NCBI GenBank assembly: GCA_017852335.1
Contig: JAFMLG010000015.1
Span: forward strand, 1-32,146
Reading direction: 5' to 3'
Source: Actinomycetota bacterium
GTDB taxonomy: Bacteria; Actinomycetota; Nitriliruptoria; Nitriliruptorales; Nitriliruptoraceae
Length of the DNA: 32,146 nt
The notes beneath the pieces are model-generated. The model did not search any database, was not told the origin of the DNA, and was given only the letters and a program-made list of their open reading frames with translations. Numbering within the stretch: position 1 is the first letter of the stretch; the number at the start of each line of letters is the position of its first letter. The position numbers and the translations under genes are program-made. Positions 1 to 7,119 of the stretch are shown piece by piece.

Positions 1-419
1 GCGGCCGCCGCGCCCACCGCCGCGGCGACGTCGAACTGCCGCGAGAACCGCTCGCGCTCACGGGACAGGTAGACCTGCCGGTCGACGCCCTGCGGGAACA
101 CGCGGGCCGTCGGAATCAGGTCGCGGTCGGGGTCCAGCCAGGCGACCAGCAACTGCGCGGCCGGCTGGCGGACCAGTCGGACCGTCAGCAGCGCTGTGTC
201 GCTGGACAACTCGGTCGTCTCCGCACCGGTGACCGTGACCAGCGGGGCGATCTCCGTCGCGCCGCCGGGGATGTACTCGACGAACGGCATCGGGACGGTC
301 AGCGCGGCGGTCGTGACGAGGGCTGCACCGGCGGCGGCCGGCACGGTGCGTCCGCTGCCGGCGCCATCACGCCCGCCCTTCGCGCCGCGGAGCCGCTTCC
401 GCCGTGGCGGGGCCCTCAT
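1..419 (-). CDS. YlbL-type PDZ / Lon-like (S16) secreted protease, N-terminal part only
   Basis: The reading frame starts at an ATG at 419 and runs off the left edge, so only about 139 residues are visible. The N-terminus is basic (MRAPPRRKRLRG), followed by a hydrophobic anchor of about 15 residues near residues 28-43. Next comes the segment PFVEYIPGGATEIAPLVTV (about 45-63), which matches the start of YlbL-family proteins (membrane anchor, PDZ domain, then a C-terminal Lon-like serine protease). The PDZ and protease domains lie outside the window, so catalytic residues cannot be checked. The start overlaps the stop of the M50 protease gene by ATGA, so the two are probably translated together. 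The family assignment rests on this N-terminal signature alone. Role inferred from the family: regulated proteolysis at the outer face of the membrane. Confidence 0.72.
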   Translation of the reverse strand, partial: MRAPPRRKRLRGAKGGRDGAGSGRTVPAAAGAALVTTAALTVPMPFVEYIPGGATEIAPLVTVTGAETTELSSDTALLTVRLVRQPAAQLLVAWLDPDRDLIPTARVFPQGVDRQVYLSRERERFSRQFDVAAAVGAAA

Positions 420-1135
420 GTGCGCCGGGCCTCCGCCGCGGCCGCCCGCCACAGCACGACGCCGAGCACCGCCGACCACACCGCGGCCAGGCCGGACGCG
501 GGCCGGACGACCGCCGATGCGACGCCGAGCACCACTAGCACCGCCGCCAGCGCCTGCCCGAGGCGACCGGTGGACCGGGACGCAAAGCCCGGATCGCCCG
601 ACGCCCGCCACAGCACCGCGTGGAGGATGCGGCCCCCGTCGAGCGGTGCGGCCGGCAGCAGGTTGAACGCGACCAGACCGAGGTTCAGCCACCCCGTCAG
701 CCCGAGCACCAGCCCGACGGCGGCGCCGACGTCCCCGCCGAGCCACTGCTCGGCCGTCGCGGCGCCCAGCCCGCAGGCAGAGGCGACGACGAGGCTGGCC
801 CACGGCCCGACGGCGGCGACGGCCAGCTCGGACCGCGGCGTCCGGCCGTGGTCGCCGAGCTCGGTCACGCCGCCGAGCGCGAACAGCCGGATGCCGCCGA
901 TCGTCCCGCCGCGGTGCCGGGCCTCGAGTGCGTGGGCCAGCTCGTGGACTAGCACGGAGGAGACCAGCAGCACCCCGACCAGCACCGAGAGTCCGGCGGC
1001 CATCGCCGCGGCGAACCGCAGGGCGAACCGGTCGACGACGGTGACCGCGACCAGTCCGACGACCAGCAGCAGCGAGGCGTGCAGCCGCACCGGCACCCCG
1101 GCCAGCGTCAGCGTCGGCGTGCGGAGTGCGGGCAT
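416..1135 (-). CDS. M50 family (site-2 protease-like) membrane metalloprotease
   Basis: A 239-residue polytopic membrane protein. The zinc motif HELAH is at residues 64-68 inside a hydrophobic helix, and the second metal-ligand segment, FNLLPAAPLDGGR, ends at about residue 169 with the ligand Asp166. Both are diagnostic of peptidase family M50, whose members cut substrates within the membrane. There is no CBS or PDZ domain, so this is a compact core enzyme of the SpoIVFB/Rip3-like kind. It lies 44 bp downstream of the PASTA kinase gene and overlaps the YlbL-like protease gene (ATGA). That makes a possible two-protease envelope module, with intramembrane cleavage plus extracytoplasmic cleavage. 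A TAGCGT element ends six bases before the ATG, so the gene may also be transcribed separately as a leaderless mRNA. The substrate cannot be inferred. Confidence 0.9.
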   Translation of the reverse strand: MPALRTPTLTLAGVPVRLHASLLLVVGLVAVTVVDRFALRFAAAMAAGLSVLVGVLLVSSVLVHELAHALEARHRGGTIGGIRLFALGGVTELGDHGRTPRSELAVAAVGPWASLVVASACGLGAATAEQWLGGDVGAAVGLVLGLTGWLNLGLVAFNLLPAAPLDGGRILHAVLWRASGDPGFASRSTGRLGQALAAVLVVLGVASAVVRPASGLAAVWSAVLGVVLWRAAAAEARRT

Positions 1136-1141
1136 GCGGCG

Positions 1142-1147
1142 ACGCTA
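1142..1147 (-). promoter_or_regulatory. -10 element of a probable leaderless promoter for the M50 gene
   Basis: The minus strand reads TAGCGT, then six bases, then the ATG at 1135. An actinobacterial TANNNT -10 with transcription starting about seven bases downstream would place +1 on the start codon. No convincing -35 is visible. Confidence 0.45.
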
Positions 1148-1179
1148 CCGGCGCCGGCGGCTCACCCCGCGGGCGGCGT

Positions 1180-2889
1180 CTAACCAGCGGCGACCCAGAG
1201 CGTCACCGTCGCGCCGGCGACGACTGGTTCGCCCGCCAGCGGCGCCTGGCGGATGACGAAGCCGGGTGCGACGACGGCGTTGACCTCCTCGACGACGTCG
1301 ACGACCAGGCCCTGCGCCTCCAGGCGTGCCCGCGCATCCGCGAGCGCCCGTGCGGTGACGTCGCGGACGCGGACCTCGGCCGGGCCGGTGCTGGTCACGA
1401 CCCGGACGGTCGTGCCCCGGTCCACCCGCGACCCCGGTCCGGGGTCGGTCCGCACGACCGTCCCCTCGGGCAGAGTCTCGGAGGTCTCGCGGCCGCCGGG
1501 GACCGGCACAAGGCCGGCGGCGCGCAGCCGCGCGAACGCGTCGTCACCGCCGGCACCGGCGACCGTCGGGACGGTGACCAGGTTCGGGGCGGTGGCGACG
1601 GTGACGTCGACGCGGCCACCGGCGGGCAGCGTCGCGCCGGGGGCCGGGTCCTGCGCCAGGACGGTGCCGGGCTCGGCGGTCGCCGACTCGCGCTCGAGCA
1701 CCCGCCCGGTCCGGAGGTCCGCCGCCGTCAGCGCCGTCCGGGCCTCGGCGAGCGCCGAGCCGACGATGGACGGGACCGCGACGTCGGGGTCGGGCGGCGG
1801 CAGGGCGGTCAGCGCCCGGACGGCGATCACCAGCACCGCGACGGCGGCCAGGCCCAGCCCGAGGAACCCGGCGGTCCGGCGGGCGCGCTCGCCGGCGCTC
1901 CGGACGACGGTCGCGTCGCTCGGCGCCGGATCGATCGCGGGCGCTGCGCCGGCCGTCGCTCCGCCGCCAACGGGATCGACGCCGTCCCCGGCGCCGCCCG
2001 TCCCGGCCGGGGTCGTGACGGCGGTCGGCACGGGCCGCTTCGGCGCCGGCGGCCGCAGCGGCAACGGGGTGTCGCCGCGGCGGGCCCGCTCGAGGTCAAG
2101 GCGGACGTCCTCGGCGTGCTGATACCGACGGTCGGGGTCCTTCGCGAGCAGCCGCAGCGCGATCGTCTCGGCGTGGCGGGAGACGCCGGGGACCAGCTCG
2201 CGCGGGGGCGTCGGCGTCGCACGGACGTGCTGCAGCGCGACGGCGACCGGTGTGTCGCCGGTGAACGGCACCTGCCCGGTTAGCAGCTCGTACAGCACGA
2301 CGCCCAGCGCGTACAGGTCGCTGCGGGCGTCCACCCGCCGGCCCTGCGCCTGCTCGGGCGACAGGTAGGCGGCGGTGCCGAGGACGGCCGCCGTTGCGGT
2401 CACCGTCTCCTCGCTGATGGCGCGTGCGATGCCGAAGTCGGTGACCTTCACCGCCCCGTCCTCGCCGAGCATCACGTTGCCGGGCTTCACGTCGCGGTGG
2501 ACCAGCCCGTGCTCGTGCGCGTATCCCAGCGCCGCCGCGGCGTCCGCCACGACCTCGAGCGACCGGTCCTCGAGCAGTCCGCCGGCGTCGATGGCCTGCG
2601 CCAGGGTCCGACCGTGGATGCGCTCCATGACGATGTAGGGCTGGCCGTCCTCGGTCCCGGTGTCGTGGACGACGACGAGGTTCGGGTGCGCGAGTCGGGC
2701 GACGTGCCGGGCCTCGTCCTGGAACCGCGCGGTGAACGCGGCGTCCTCGCGGAACCGCTCCCGGAGGACCTTGACGGCGACCTCTCGGTCGAGCAGTCGG
2801 TCGTGGGCCGCGTGGACCTCGGCCATGCCGCCGCGGCCGAGCATCCGACCCAGCTCGTACCGGTCGGCAAGGACCCGACCGGCGCTCAC
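1180..2889 (-). CDS. pknB: PASTA-domain Ser/Thr protein kinase (PknB-like)
   Basis: A 569-residue kinase starting at GTG. The kinase domain covers about residues 11-270, with glycine loop GRGGMAEV (18-25), ATP-binding Lys40, catalytic HRDVKPGN (131-138), DFG (151-153) and APE-like SPEQ (177-180). A Pro/Ala/Gly-rich juxtamembrane linker (about 275-335) leads to one transmembrane helix (about 341-360). Three extracellular PASTA repeats follow (about 370-434, 436-502 and 504-569). Mycobacterial PknB carries four, so this protein has one fewer. PASTA kinases sense muropeptides or lipid II and phosphorylate regulators of wall synthesis and division. The phosphatase and FHA genes just upstream on the same strand are its expected partners. 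The gap to the phosphatase gene is 34 bp, so one operon is likely. No second kinase (pknA) is present here. Confidence 0.95.
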   Translation of the reverse strand: MSAGRVLADRYELGRMLGRGGMAEVHAAHDRLLDREVAVKVLRERFREDAAFTARFQDEARHVARLAHPNLVVVHDTGTEDGQPYIVMERIHGRTLAQAIDAGGLLEDRSLEVVADAAAALGYAHEHGLVHRDVKPGNVMLGEDGAVKVTDFGIARAISEETVTATAAVLGTAAYLSPEQAQGRRVDARSDLYALGVVLYELLTGQVPFTGDTPVAVALQHVRATPTPPRELVPGVSRHAETIALRLLAKDPDRRYQHAEDVRLDLERARRGDTPLPLRPPAPKRPVPTAVTTPAGTGGAGDGVDPVGGGATAGAAPAIDPAPSDATVVRSAGERARRTAGFLGLGLAAVAVLVIAVRALTALPPPDPDVAVPSIVGSALAEARTALTAADLRTGRVLERESATAEPGTVLAQDPAPGATLPAGGRVDVTVATAPNLVTVPTVAGAGGDDAFARLRAAGLVPVPGGRETSETLPEGTVVRTDPGPGSRVDRGTTVRVVTSTGPAEVRVRDVTARALADARARLEAQGLVVDVVEEVNAVVAPGFVIRQAPLAGEPVVAGATVTLWVAAG

Positions 2890-2923
2890 CGGCCGCCCCC
2901 CGCGGCGCTCCCCCCCAGGGGCG

Positions 2924-4192
2924 TCACCCGCCGTCCTCGGTCCGCTCGGCGGTCAGCAACGGGATCGCCTCGATCATCCGGCGGGCGTCGTTCAGGTCCG
3001 CGGCGGGCCGGCCGGCCTCGAACACCGGGCGCAGCGCCGGCGGGACCTGCGCCAGCGGCACCCCGGGCCGCTCGTGGACACGGCGGAGGTCGAGCGGGCC
3101 GACCTGGACGTCGAAGCCGCGGAAGATGACGACCTCGTCCCCGGCGACGCCGACGAGGTACGCGCGGGACAGGAGGAACTGCCCGCCGGCGACGATCCCC
3201 CCGCCCAGCACCGCCAGTGTCAGGACCGCGACCAGGCCCCGCAGCGCCAGTCGCTCCCCGCGGCCGAGCAGCCGGCGGCGGCCGGGTGTGGCGGGTGTCC
3301 GCGCCCCCCGGTCGCCCGAGAGCCGCTCGACCTGTGCGGCCCAGCCGGGCCCGCCGTCGGCGGCCGGCGTGCGGCGGCGGACCGGTCCGTCGGTCCGGAT
3401 GACGATCGGACCTCCGGGGGCCGTGGGAGCGGCCATGTCGCCGTCGACCCGGCCGGGGGTCGTCCCGCCGGTCGCGGCCTCAGCGGCGATGAGCAGGACG
3501 GTGACGTTGTCGGGACCGCCCGCGGCGTTCGCCGCGTCGACCAGCGCCGCAGCGGCCGCGTCGTCGTCGGGGTTCGCGGTCAGCAGCGCCGCGATGTCGT
3601 CGTCGGGGACGACGCCCGAGAGTCCGTCCGAGCAGAGCAGCAGCCGGTCCCCGGCGGCCAGCGGGACCGCGAGCACGTCGACCTCGACCTCGGTGCCGAC
3701 CCCGATCGCCCGGGTGATGACCGAGCGGCTGTGATGGGTCCGCGCCTGGTCGGCGGTGATGCGGCCCTGGTCGACGAGGGCCTGGACCAGCGTGTGGTCG
3801 TCGGTCAGCTGCGCCAGTCGGCCGTCGCGCAGCAGGTACGCGCGGGAGTCCCCGACGTGCGCGACGTGCGCCAGCCCGTCGCGCACCAGCACGGCCGTCA
3901 GGGTCGTCCCCATCCCCTCGAGGTCCGGCTCGGTCCGGGCCCGGCCGGCGACGGCGGCGTTCGCGGCCGTGACCGCCTCGACCAGCGCGGTCCGGGTCGC
4001 GTCCTCGTCCGGAAGGTCCGCGGTCTCGAGCGCGGCCAGCGGCTCGAGGGCCGTCGCGGACGCGACCTCGCCGGCGCGGTGACCGCCCATGCCGTCGGCC
4101 ACGGCGAAGACCCGGTCGAGGATGAGCAGCGCGTCCTCGTTGCGCTCGCGCTGCCGTCCGACGTCCGTGCGCCCGTGGGCCGTGACGTCCAC
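2924..4192 (-). CDS. pstP: PP2C-family Ser/Thr phosphatase, membrane-anchored (PstP-like)
   Basis: The GTG at 4192 gives 422 residues and lies one base after the fhaA stop. The same frame is open further upstream, but that part is an out-of-frame copy of fhaA. PP2C metal and core motifs appear in order: RNEDA (17-21), VADGMGGH (31-38), HVGDSRAYLLRDG, LLLCSDGLSG and GPDNVTVLL. The catalytic domain spans about residues 3-235. A disordered linker follows, then one transmembrane helix (about 319-341) and an outer domain of about 80 residues, as in mycobacterial PstP. It reverses phosphorylation by the cognate PASTA kinase, encoded immediately downstream. Confidence is high from motifs, architecture and neighbours together. 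Confidence 0.94.
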   Translation of the reverse strand: MDVTAHGRTDVGRQRERNEDALLILDRVFAVADGMGGHRAGEVASATALEPLAALETADLPDEDATRTALVEAVTAANAAVAGRARTEPDLEGMGTTLTAVLVRDGLAHVAHVGDSRAYLLRDGRLAQLTDDHTLVQALVDQGRITADQARTHHSRSVITRAIGVGTEVEVDVLAVPLAAGDRLLLCSDGLSGVVPDDDIAALLTANPDDDAAAAALVDAANAAGGPDNVTVLLIAAEAATGGTTPGRVDGDMAAPTAPGGPIVIRTDGPVRRRTPAADGGPGWAAQVERLSGDRGARTPATPGRRRLLGRGERLALRGLVAVLTLAVLGGGIVAGGQFLLSRAYLVGVAGDEVVIFRGFDVQVGPLDLRRVHERPGVPLAQVPPALRPVFEAGRPAADLNDARRMIEAIPLLTAERTEDGG

Positions 4193-4193
4193 G

Positions 4194-4925
4194 TCAGGCC
4201 TCCACGAGCTCCACGACCACGTCGCCCAGCTCGATCCGGTCGCCGGCGGCGATCGGGTGCTCGGCGGCGCGGACGCCGTTGACGCGGGTGCCGTTCGTCG
4301 AACCGAGGTCGATGACCCACCAGGCGTCACCACGGCGGACGAACGCCGCGTGCTCACGCGAGACCGTCGTGTCCCGGACGACCAGGTCGCAGGCGGTGCC
4401 GCGGCCGGCGACGACCCGGCCGCCGTCGAGGACCAGCCGGCCGCCGGCGTCGACCCCGCTGCGCACCTCGAGTGTCGGGTCGGTCACGCCGGCCCCGGGC
4501 GCGTCCACGCCGCCCTCGGGCCCAGCCTCCGTCGTCGGTGCGGGACCCCATCCCTCGACCTCCTCGACGTGGCCGGTCAGGCGGAATGTGCCGGCCGGGA
4601 CGAGGTCGTCCCGCTCGACACGGACCTTGACGGGGCCAACGAGGGTCCAGCCCCGTTGGGCCGCGGTCTCGGCGACGACCGTCCCGAGGCCGCGGGGCAG
4701 CGAGACGCCGTGGCGGCCGAGGCGGGCGTGGTCCGTCGTCCCCAGCGCGATGCGGAACACGTTCGGGACGAGGACGCCATCATCGGTGACGGCCTGCTGC
4801 TCGGCGAGGTACTCCTGCAGCGCCTCGGCCAGCTCGGCGGGTCGCAGGCCGGCGCGCACGAGCCGGCGCAGGACCGGCTCGGGGTCGCCCCCGAGCCCGC
4901 GTTCGAACTCGCGGAGGATGCTCAC
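4194..4925 (-). CDS. fhaA: FHA-domain scaffold with DUF3662 N-terminus (FhaA-like)
   Basis: A 243-residue protein starting at GTG. Residues 1 to about 115 match the DUF3662 domain found at the N-terminus of FhaA (MSILREFERGL, then a VPNVF..AL segment). A short acidic linker leads to a C-terminal FHA domain (about 165-243), with the phosphothreonine-binding signatures GRG, VSREHA and DLGSTNGTRVNG. FhaA binds phosphorylated partners such as the MviN flippase and links Ser/Thr kinase signalling to peptidoglycan synthesis in mycobacteria. The linker is much shorter than in mycobacterial FhaA (over 500 residues). It is the first gene of the fhaA-pstP-pknB block. In most actinobacteria fhaB, rodA and pbpA also lie in this block; they are absent here. 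Confidence 0.92.
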   Translation of the reverse strand: MSILREFERGLGGDPEPVLRRLVRAGLRPAELAEALQEYLAEQQAVTDDGVLVPNVFRIALGTTDHARLGRHGVSLPRGLGTVVAETAAQRGWTLVGPVKVRVERDDLVPAGTFRLTGHVEEVEGWGPAPTTEAGPEGGVDAPGAGVTDPTLEVRSGVDAGGRLVLDGGRVVAGRGTACDLVVRDTTVSREHAAFVRRGDAWWVIDLGSTNGTRVNGVRAAEHPIAAGDRIELGDVVVELVEA

Positions 4926-4931
4926 GCGTCG

Positions 4932-4937
4932 AGGCTA
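4932..4937 (-). promoter_or_regulatory. -10 element of a probable leaderless promoter for fhaA
   Basis: The minus strand reads TAGCCT, six bases, then the GTG at 4925. The spacing puts the transcription start on or next to the start codon. No Shine-Dalgarno sequence precedes this GTG, which fits leaderless initiation. Confidence 0.45.
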
Positions 4938-5009
4938 ACGGCTGGGGCGGGCGCGAACTGGGGCCGGCGGACGGTCCGTCCGCGCCGGAGGGGGGCTCCT
5001 GGCGAGGGG

Positions 5010-5015
5010 TACTCT
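5010..5015 (+). promoter_or_regulatory. -10 element for tRNA-Leu
   Basis: TACTCT ends 14 bases before the first base of the tRNA-Leu acceptor stem, a reasonable distance for a promoter giving a short 5' leader removed by RNase P. Confidence 0.4.
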
Positions 5016-5029
5016 TGCCCTCGCACCCC

Positions 5030-5113
5030 GGGCGGGTGGCGGAATTGGCAGACGCGCACGGTTCAGGTCCGTGTGTCCGCAAGGACATGGGGGTTCAAGT
5101 CCCCCCTCGCCCA
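5030..5113 (+). tRNA. tRNA-Leu (anticodon CAG)
   Basis: A cloverleaf of 84 nt. The acceptor GGGCGGG (5030-5036) pairs with CTCGCCC (5106-5112) with one G-U pair, and the discriminator is A5113. The D-arm contains GGAATTGGCAGACGCG. The anticodon stem CACGG/CCGTG closes the loop TTCAGGT, giving anticodon CAG, which reads CTG. There is a class II variable arm (TGTCCGCAAGGACA), and the T-arm is GGGGG-TTCAAGT-CCCCC. The CCA end is not fully encoded (CCG follows the discriminator). CTG is the main leucine codon in this genome, so this is a major tRNA. Confidence 0.97.
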
Positions 5114-5120
5114 CCGGACC

Positions 5121-5570
5121 TCACCGCCCTGCGGCCTCGATCGCCGCGAACTCCTCCGGCGTCAAAGGCAGCACGGACAGCCGGTTCCCGCGCGCCAGCA
5201 GCTGACAGTCCCGCAGGGCCGGCAGCACCCGCAGGTCGTCGAGGGGGACGAACCGCAGCCGTCGCTTCGGGGCGACCGTGACCAAGTCCCACCGGGGGGC
5301 GTCGCGGGGCGAGCGCGGGTCGTGGTACTCGGACGTCGGGTCGAACTGGGTCGGGTCCGGCTCGGCCTCGCCGACGATGCGGGCGACGCCGGCGGCTCCC
5401 GGCGGCTTCGCGTTCGAGTGGTAGATGACGACGAGGTCACCGCGCCGCATCTCGCGCATCAGGTTGCGGGCCTGGTAGTTCCGGACCCCGTCCCAGCCGG
5501 ACCGTCGCTCGCGGACGAGGTCGTCGTACGAGAACGCGTCGGGTTCGGTTTTCATCAGCCAGTGGCGCAT
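5121..5570 (-). CDS. EVE-domain protein (PUA-like, possible modified-base binder)
   Basis: A 149-residue single-domain protein. It opens with the EVE hallmark HWLMKTEPDAFSYDDL (residues 3-18) and then GWDGVRNYQARNLMREM, GDLVVIYHSN (about 45-54) and a C-terminal LPLTPEEFAAI segment. This is the usual order and length for the family typified by human THYN1. EVE domains share the PUA/YTH-like fold and are thought to bind modified nucleobases. In bacteria they occur both as stand-alone housekeeping proteins and inside restriction or defence genes. There is no nuclease or helicase partner here, so the stand-alone form is the likelier reading. It converges on tRNA-Leu, with only seven bases between its stop and the tRNA end. 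A TACGGT element seven bases before the ATG suggests a leaderless transcript. Confidence 0.92.
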   Translation of the reverse strand: MRHWLMKTEPDAFSYDDLVRERRSGWDGVRNYQARNLMREMRRGDLVVIYHSNAKPPGAAGVARIVGEAEPDPTQFDPTSEYHDPRSPRDAPRWDLVTVAPKRRLRFVPLDDLRVLPALRDCQLLARGNRLSVLPLTPEEFAAIEAAGR

Positions 5571-5577
5571 GCCGGCG

Positions 5578-5583
5578 ACCGTA
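5578..5583 (-). promoter_or_regulatory. -10 element of a probable leaderless promoter for the EVE gene
   Basis: The minus strand reads TACGGT, seven bases, then the ATG at 5570. This is the same arrangement as upstream of fhaA and the M50 gene. Confidence 0.45.
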
Positions 5584-5737
5584 CTCGCGGGGCGGGGCCG
5601 CTCCGCCGCCCCTAGCCTGTCCCCGACGGTTCCGGGAGGCCGGCGTGGGCGGGCGGCCGTACTAGGGCAGTGGCGACTACCGTCCCGCGGCTGAGCGGGG
5701 TGGACCGTCGGGATCGGTTCGCCGGGGAGCTGACGCG

Positions 5738-6490
5738 GTGACCCACCTGCGAATCGTGGCCCGTCTCGACGTCAAGGCGCCGAACCTCGTGAAGGGCGTG
5801 CGGCTCGAGGGACTCCGGGTGCTCGGCCCGCCGGCGGAGTTCGCGACTCGGTACTACGCGGACGGGGCGGACGAGATCCACTACCAGGACATCGTGGCCT
5901 CGCTGTACGGCCGCAACGGCCTCCGCGACCTCGTCGAGGCCACAGCGATGTCGCTGTTCGTCCCGCTGACGGTCGGCGGTGGGCTCCGGAGCGTCGAGGA
6001 CATCCGGGTGATGCTTCGGGCCGGGGCCGATCGGGTCTCGCTGAACACCGCCGCGATCGCGCGGCCGGATCTGATCGAGGAGTCCGCGCACGTGTTCGGC
6101 GTCCAGTGCGTCTGCATCGCGGTCGAGGCCGTCCGTGCGGGCACTGGGTGGGAGGCGATGACCGACTGCGGCCGGGAGCACACCCACCGCGACGCGGTCG
6201 ACTGGGCGGAGGAGGCGGTCGCCCGCGGTGCCGGTGAGATACTCCTCACCGCGATCGATCGGGACGGCACGCGCAAGGGGATGGACCTCGCGCTGCTGGA
6301 GGCCGTCCGCGACCGCGTCGACGTCCCCGTCCTGCTCCACGGCGGAGCCTGGACGGCGGCGCACGTCAGGGAGGCCGCCGCGGCCGGCGCCTCCGGCGTC
6401 CACCTCGCCTCGATGCTGCACCACGGGGCGACGACGATCGCCGAGCTGAAGCGGGACCTGGCCGAGGCCGGGGTCGAGGTCCGACCGTGA
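5738..6490 (+). CDS. HisF-like (beta/alpha)8 subunit of a glycan-modifying amidotransferase
   Basis: A 250-residue HisF homologue starting at GTG, with GGGGAG about ten bases upstream. It aligns almost without gaps to Thermotoga HisF. It keeps Asp11 (in RLDVK), Lys19, Asp51, the phosphate-binding TVGGG (78-82), Asp176 in AIDRDGT, and the ammonia-gate residues Arg5, Glu46 and Glu167. It differs at two telling places. The catalytic acid Asp130 of histidine-pathway HisF is Glu130 here, and the loop after Lys13 reads APN instead of DGR. No other histidine genes are nearby, and the following genes are a glutaminase subunit and a WbpG-like amidotransferase. The likely role is to pass ammonia from the HisH-like subunit to the sugar amidotransferase, as proposed for HisF2 in Pseudomonas aeruginosa O-antigen synthesis, with no cyclase activity. 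It overlaps the next gene by GTGA. Confidence 0.9.
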   Translation: MTHLRIVARLDVKAPNLVKGVRLEGLRVLGPPAEFATRYYADGADEIHYQDIVASLYGRNGLRDLVEATAMSLFVPLTVGGGLRSVEDIRVMLRAGADRVSLNTAAIARPDLIEESAHVFGVQCVCIAVEAVRAGTGWEAMTDCGREHTHRDAVDWAEEAVARGAGEILLTAIDRDGTRKGMDLALLEAVRDRVDVPVLLHGGAWTAAHVREAAAAGASGVHLASMLHHGATTIAELKRDLAEAGVEVRP

Positions 6491-7119
6491 CCCGGGTCCA
6501 GCTGGTCGACTACGACGCCGGCAACATGTTCAGCATCCACCGGGCGCTGATGGAGGTCGGGGCCGATGTCCGCGTCGTCTCCGGCGCGGAGGACTGGGAC
6601 CCCGACATCGGGCACGTCGTCCTGCCCGGCGTGGGTGCGTTCGGGCATGGCATGGGGGTCCTGCGCGCCCACGGTCTCGACGTGGCGCTCCGTGATCACG
6701 CCGTGCGAGGTCGCCCGCTGATGGGCGTCTGCCTCGGGGCCCAGCTGCTGTTCGAGCGCAGCGAGGAGTTCGGGTCGCACGAGGGGCTCGGGCTGCTCCC
6801 CGGTGCGGTCCGGCGGATCCCCGCCGACGCTGGTCGGGTCCCCCACGTCGGGTGGGCCCCCACCGAACTCGACCGTCCGGATCACCCGCTGCTGGGCGGG
6901 TACGACGGACGACCGTGGTTCTACTTCGTCCACTCCTTCATGTTCGAGCCCTCCGGCCCGGGCGACCTCCTCGCCCATGTCCGGATCGGACCGAGTAGCG
7001 TGGCCGCCGCCGCCGGCCGCGATTCGGTCGTCGGTGTCCAGTTCCACCCGGAGCGGTCCGGTCCCGTCGGGATCGGACTGCTCCGCAGGTTCCTCGCGTG
7101 GGGAGGCGACGATGCCTGA
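6487..7119 (+). CDS. HisH-like glutaminase subunit (class I glutamine amidotransferase)
   Basis: A 210-residue class I glutamine amidotransferase starting at a GTG that overlaps the HisF-like stop. The triad is complete: nucleophile Cys82 in GVCLGAQ, and His187 with Glu189 in QFHPER. The oxyanion-strand segment VVLPGVGAFG (44-53) is intact, and VDYDAGN near the N-terminus is typical of HisH. It should hydrolyse glutamine and release ammonia into the HisF-like barrel. Together with the downstream PP-loop enzyme this matches the HisH2/HisF2/WbpG set that converts an N-acetyl group on a nucleotide sugar to an acetamidino group. The gene overlaps the next one by eight bases, so the three proteins are probably made in fixed proportion. 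Confidence 0.92.
   Translation: MTRVQLVDYDAGNMFSIHRALMEVGADVRVVSGAEDWDPDIGHVVLPGVGAFGHGMGVLRAHGLDVALRDHAVRGRPLMGVCLGAQLLFERSEEFGSHEGLGLLPGAVRRIPADAGRVPHVGWAPTELDRPDHPLLGGYDGRPWFYFVHSFMFEPSGPGDLLAHVRIGPSSVAAAAGRDSVVGVQFHPERSGPVGIGLLRRFLAWGGDDA

Noticed and set aside
2497-4282. Long plus-strand open frames opposite the kinase and phosphatase genes
   Set aside because: Arg/Pro/Gly-rich translations without any domain, lying antisense to genes with complete kinase and PP2C motifs. Very high GC content keeps such shadow frames open.
5121-5570. EVE-domain gene as part of an antiviral defence island
   Set aside because: No restriction, nuclease, helicase or toxin gene is nearby; it sits between a tRNA and its own promoter, like the common stand-alone form.
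5738-7119. Histidine biosynthesis hisF and hisH
   Set aside because: No other his gene is near, the cyclase Asp130 is replaced, and the third overlapping gene is a WbpG-type sugar amidotransferase.
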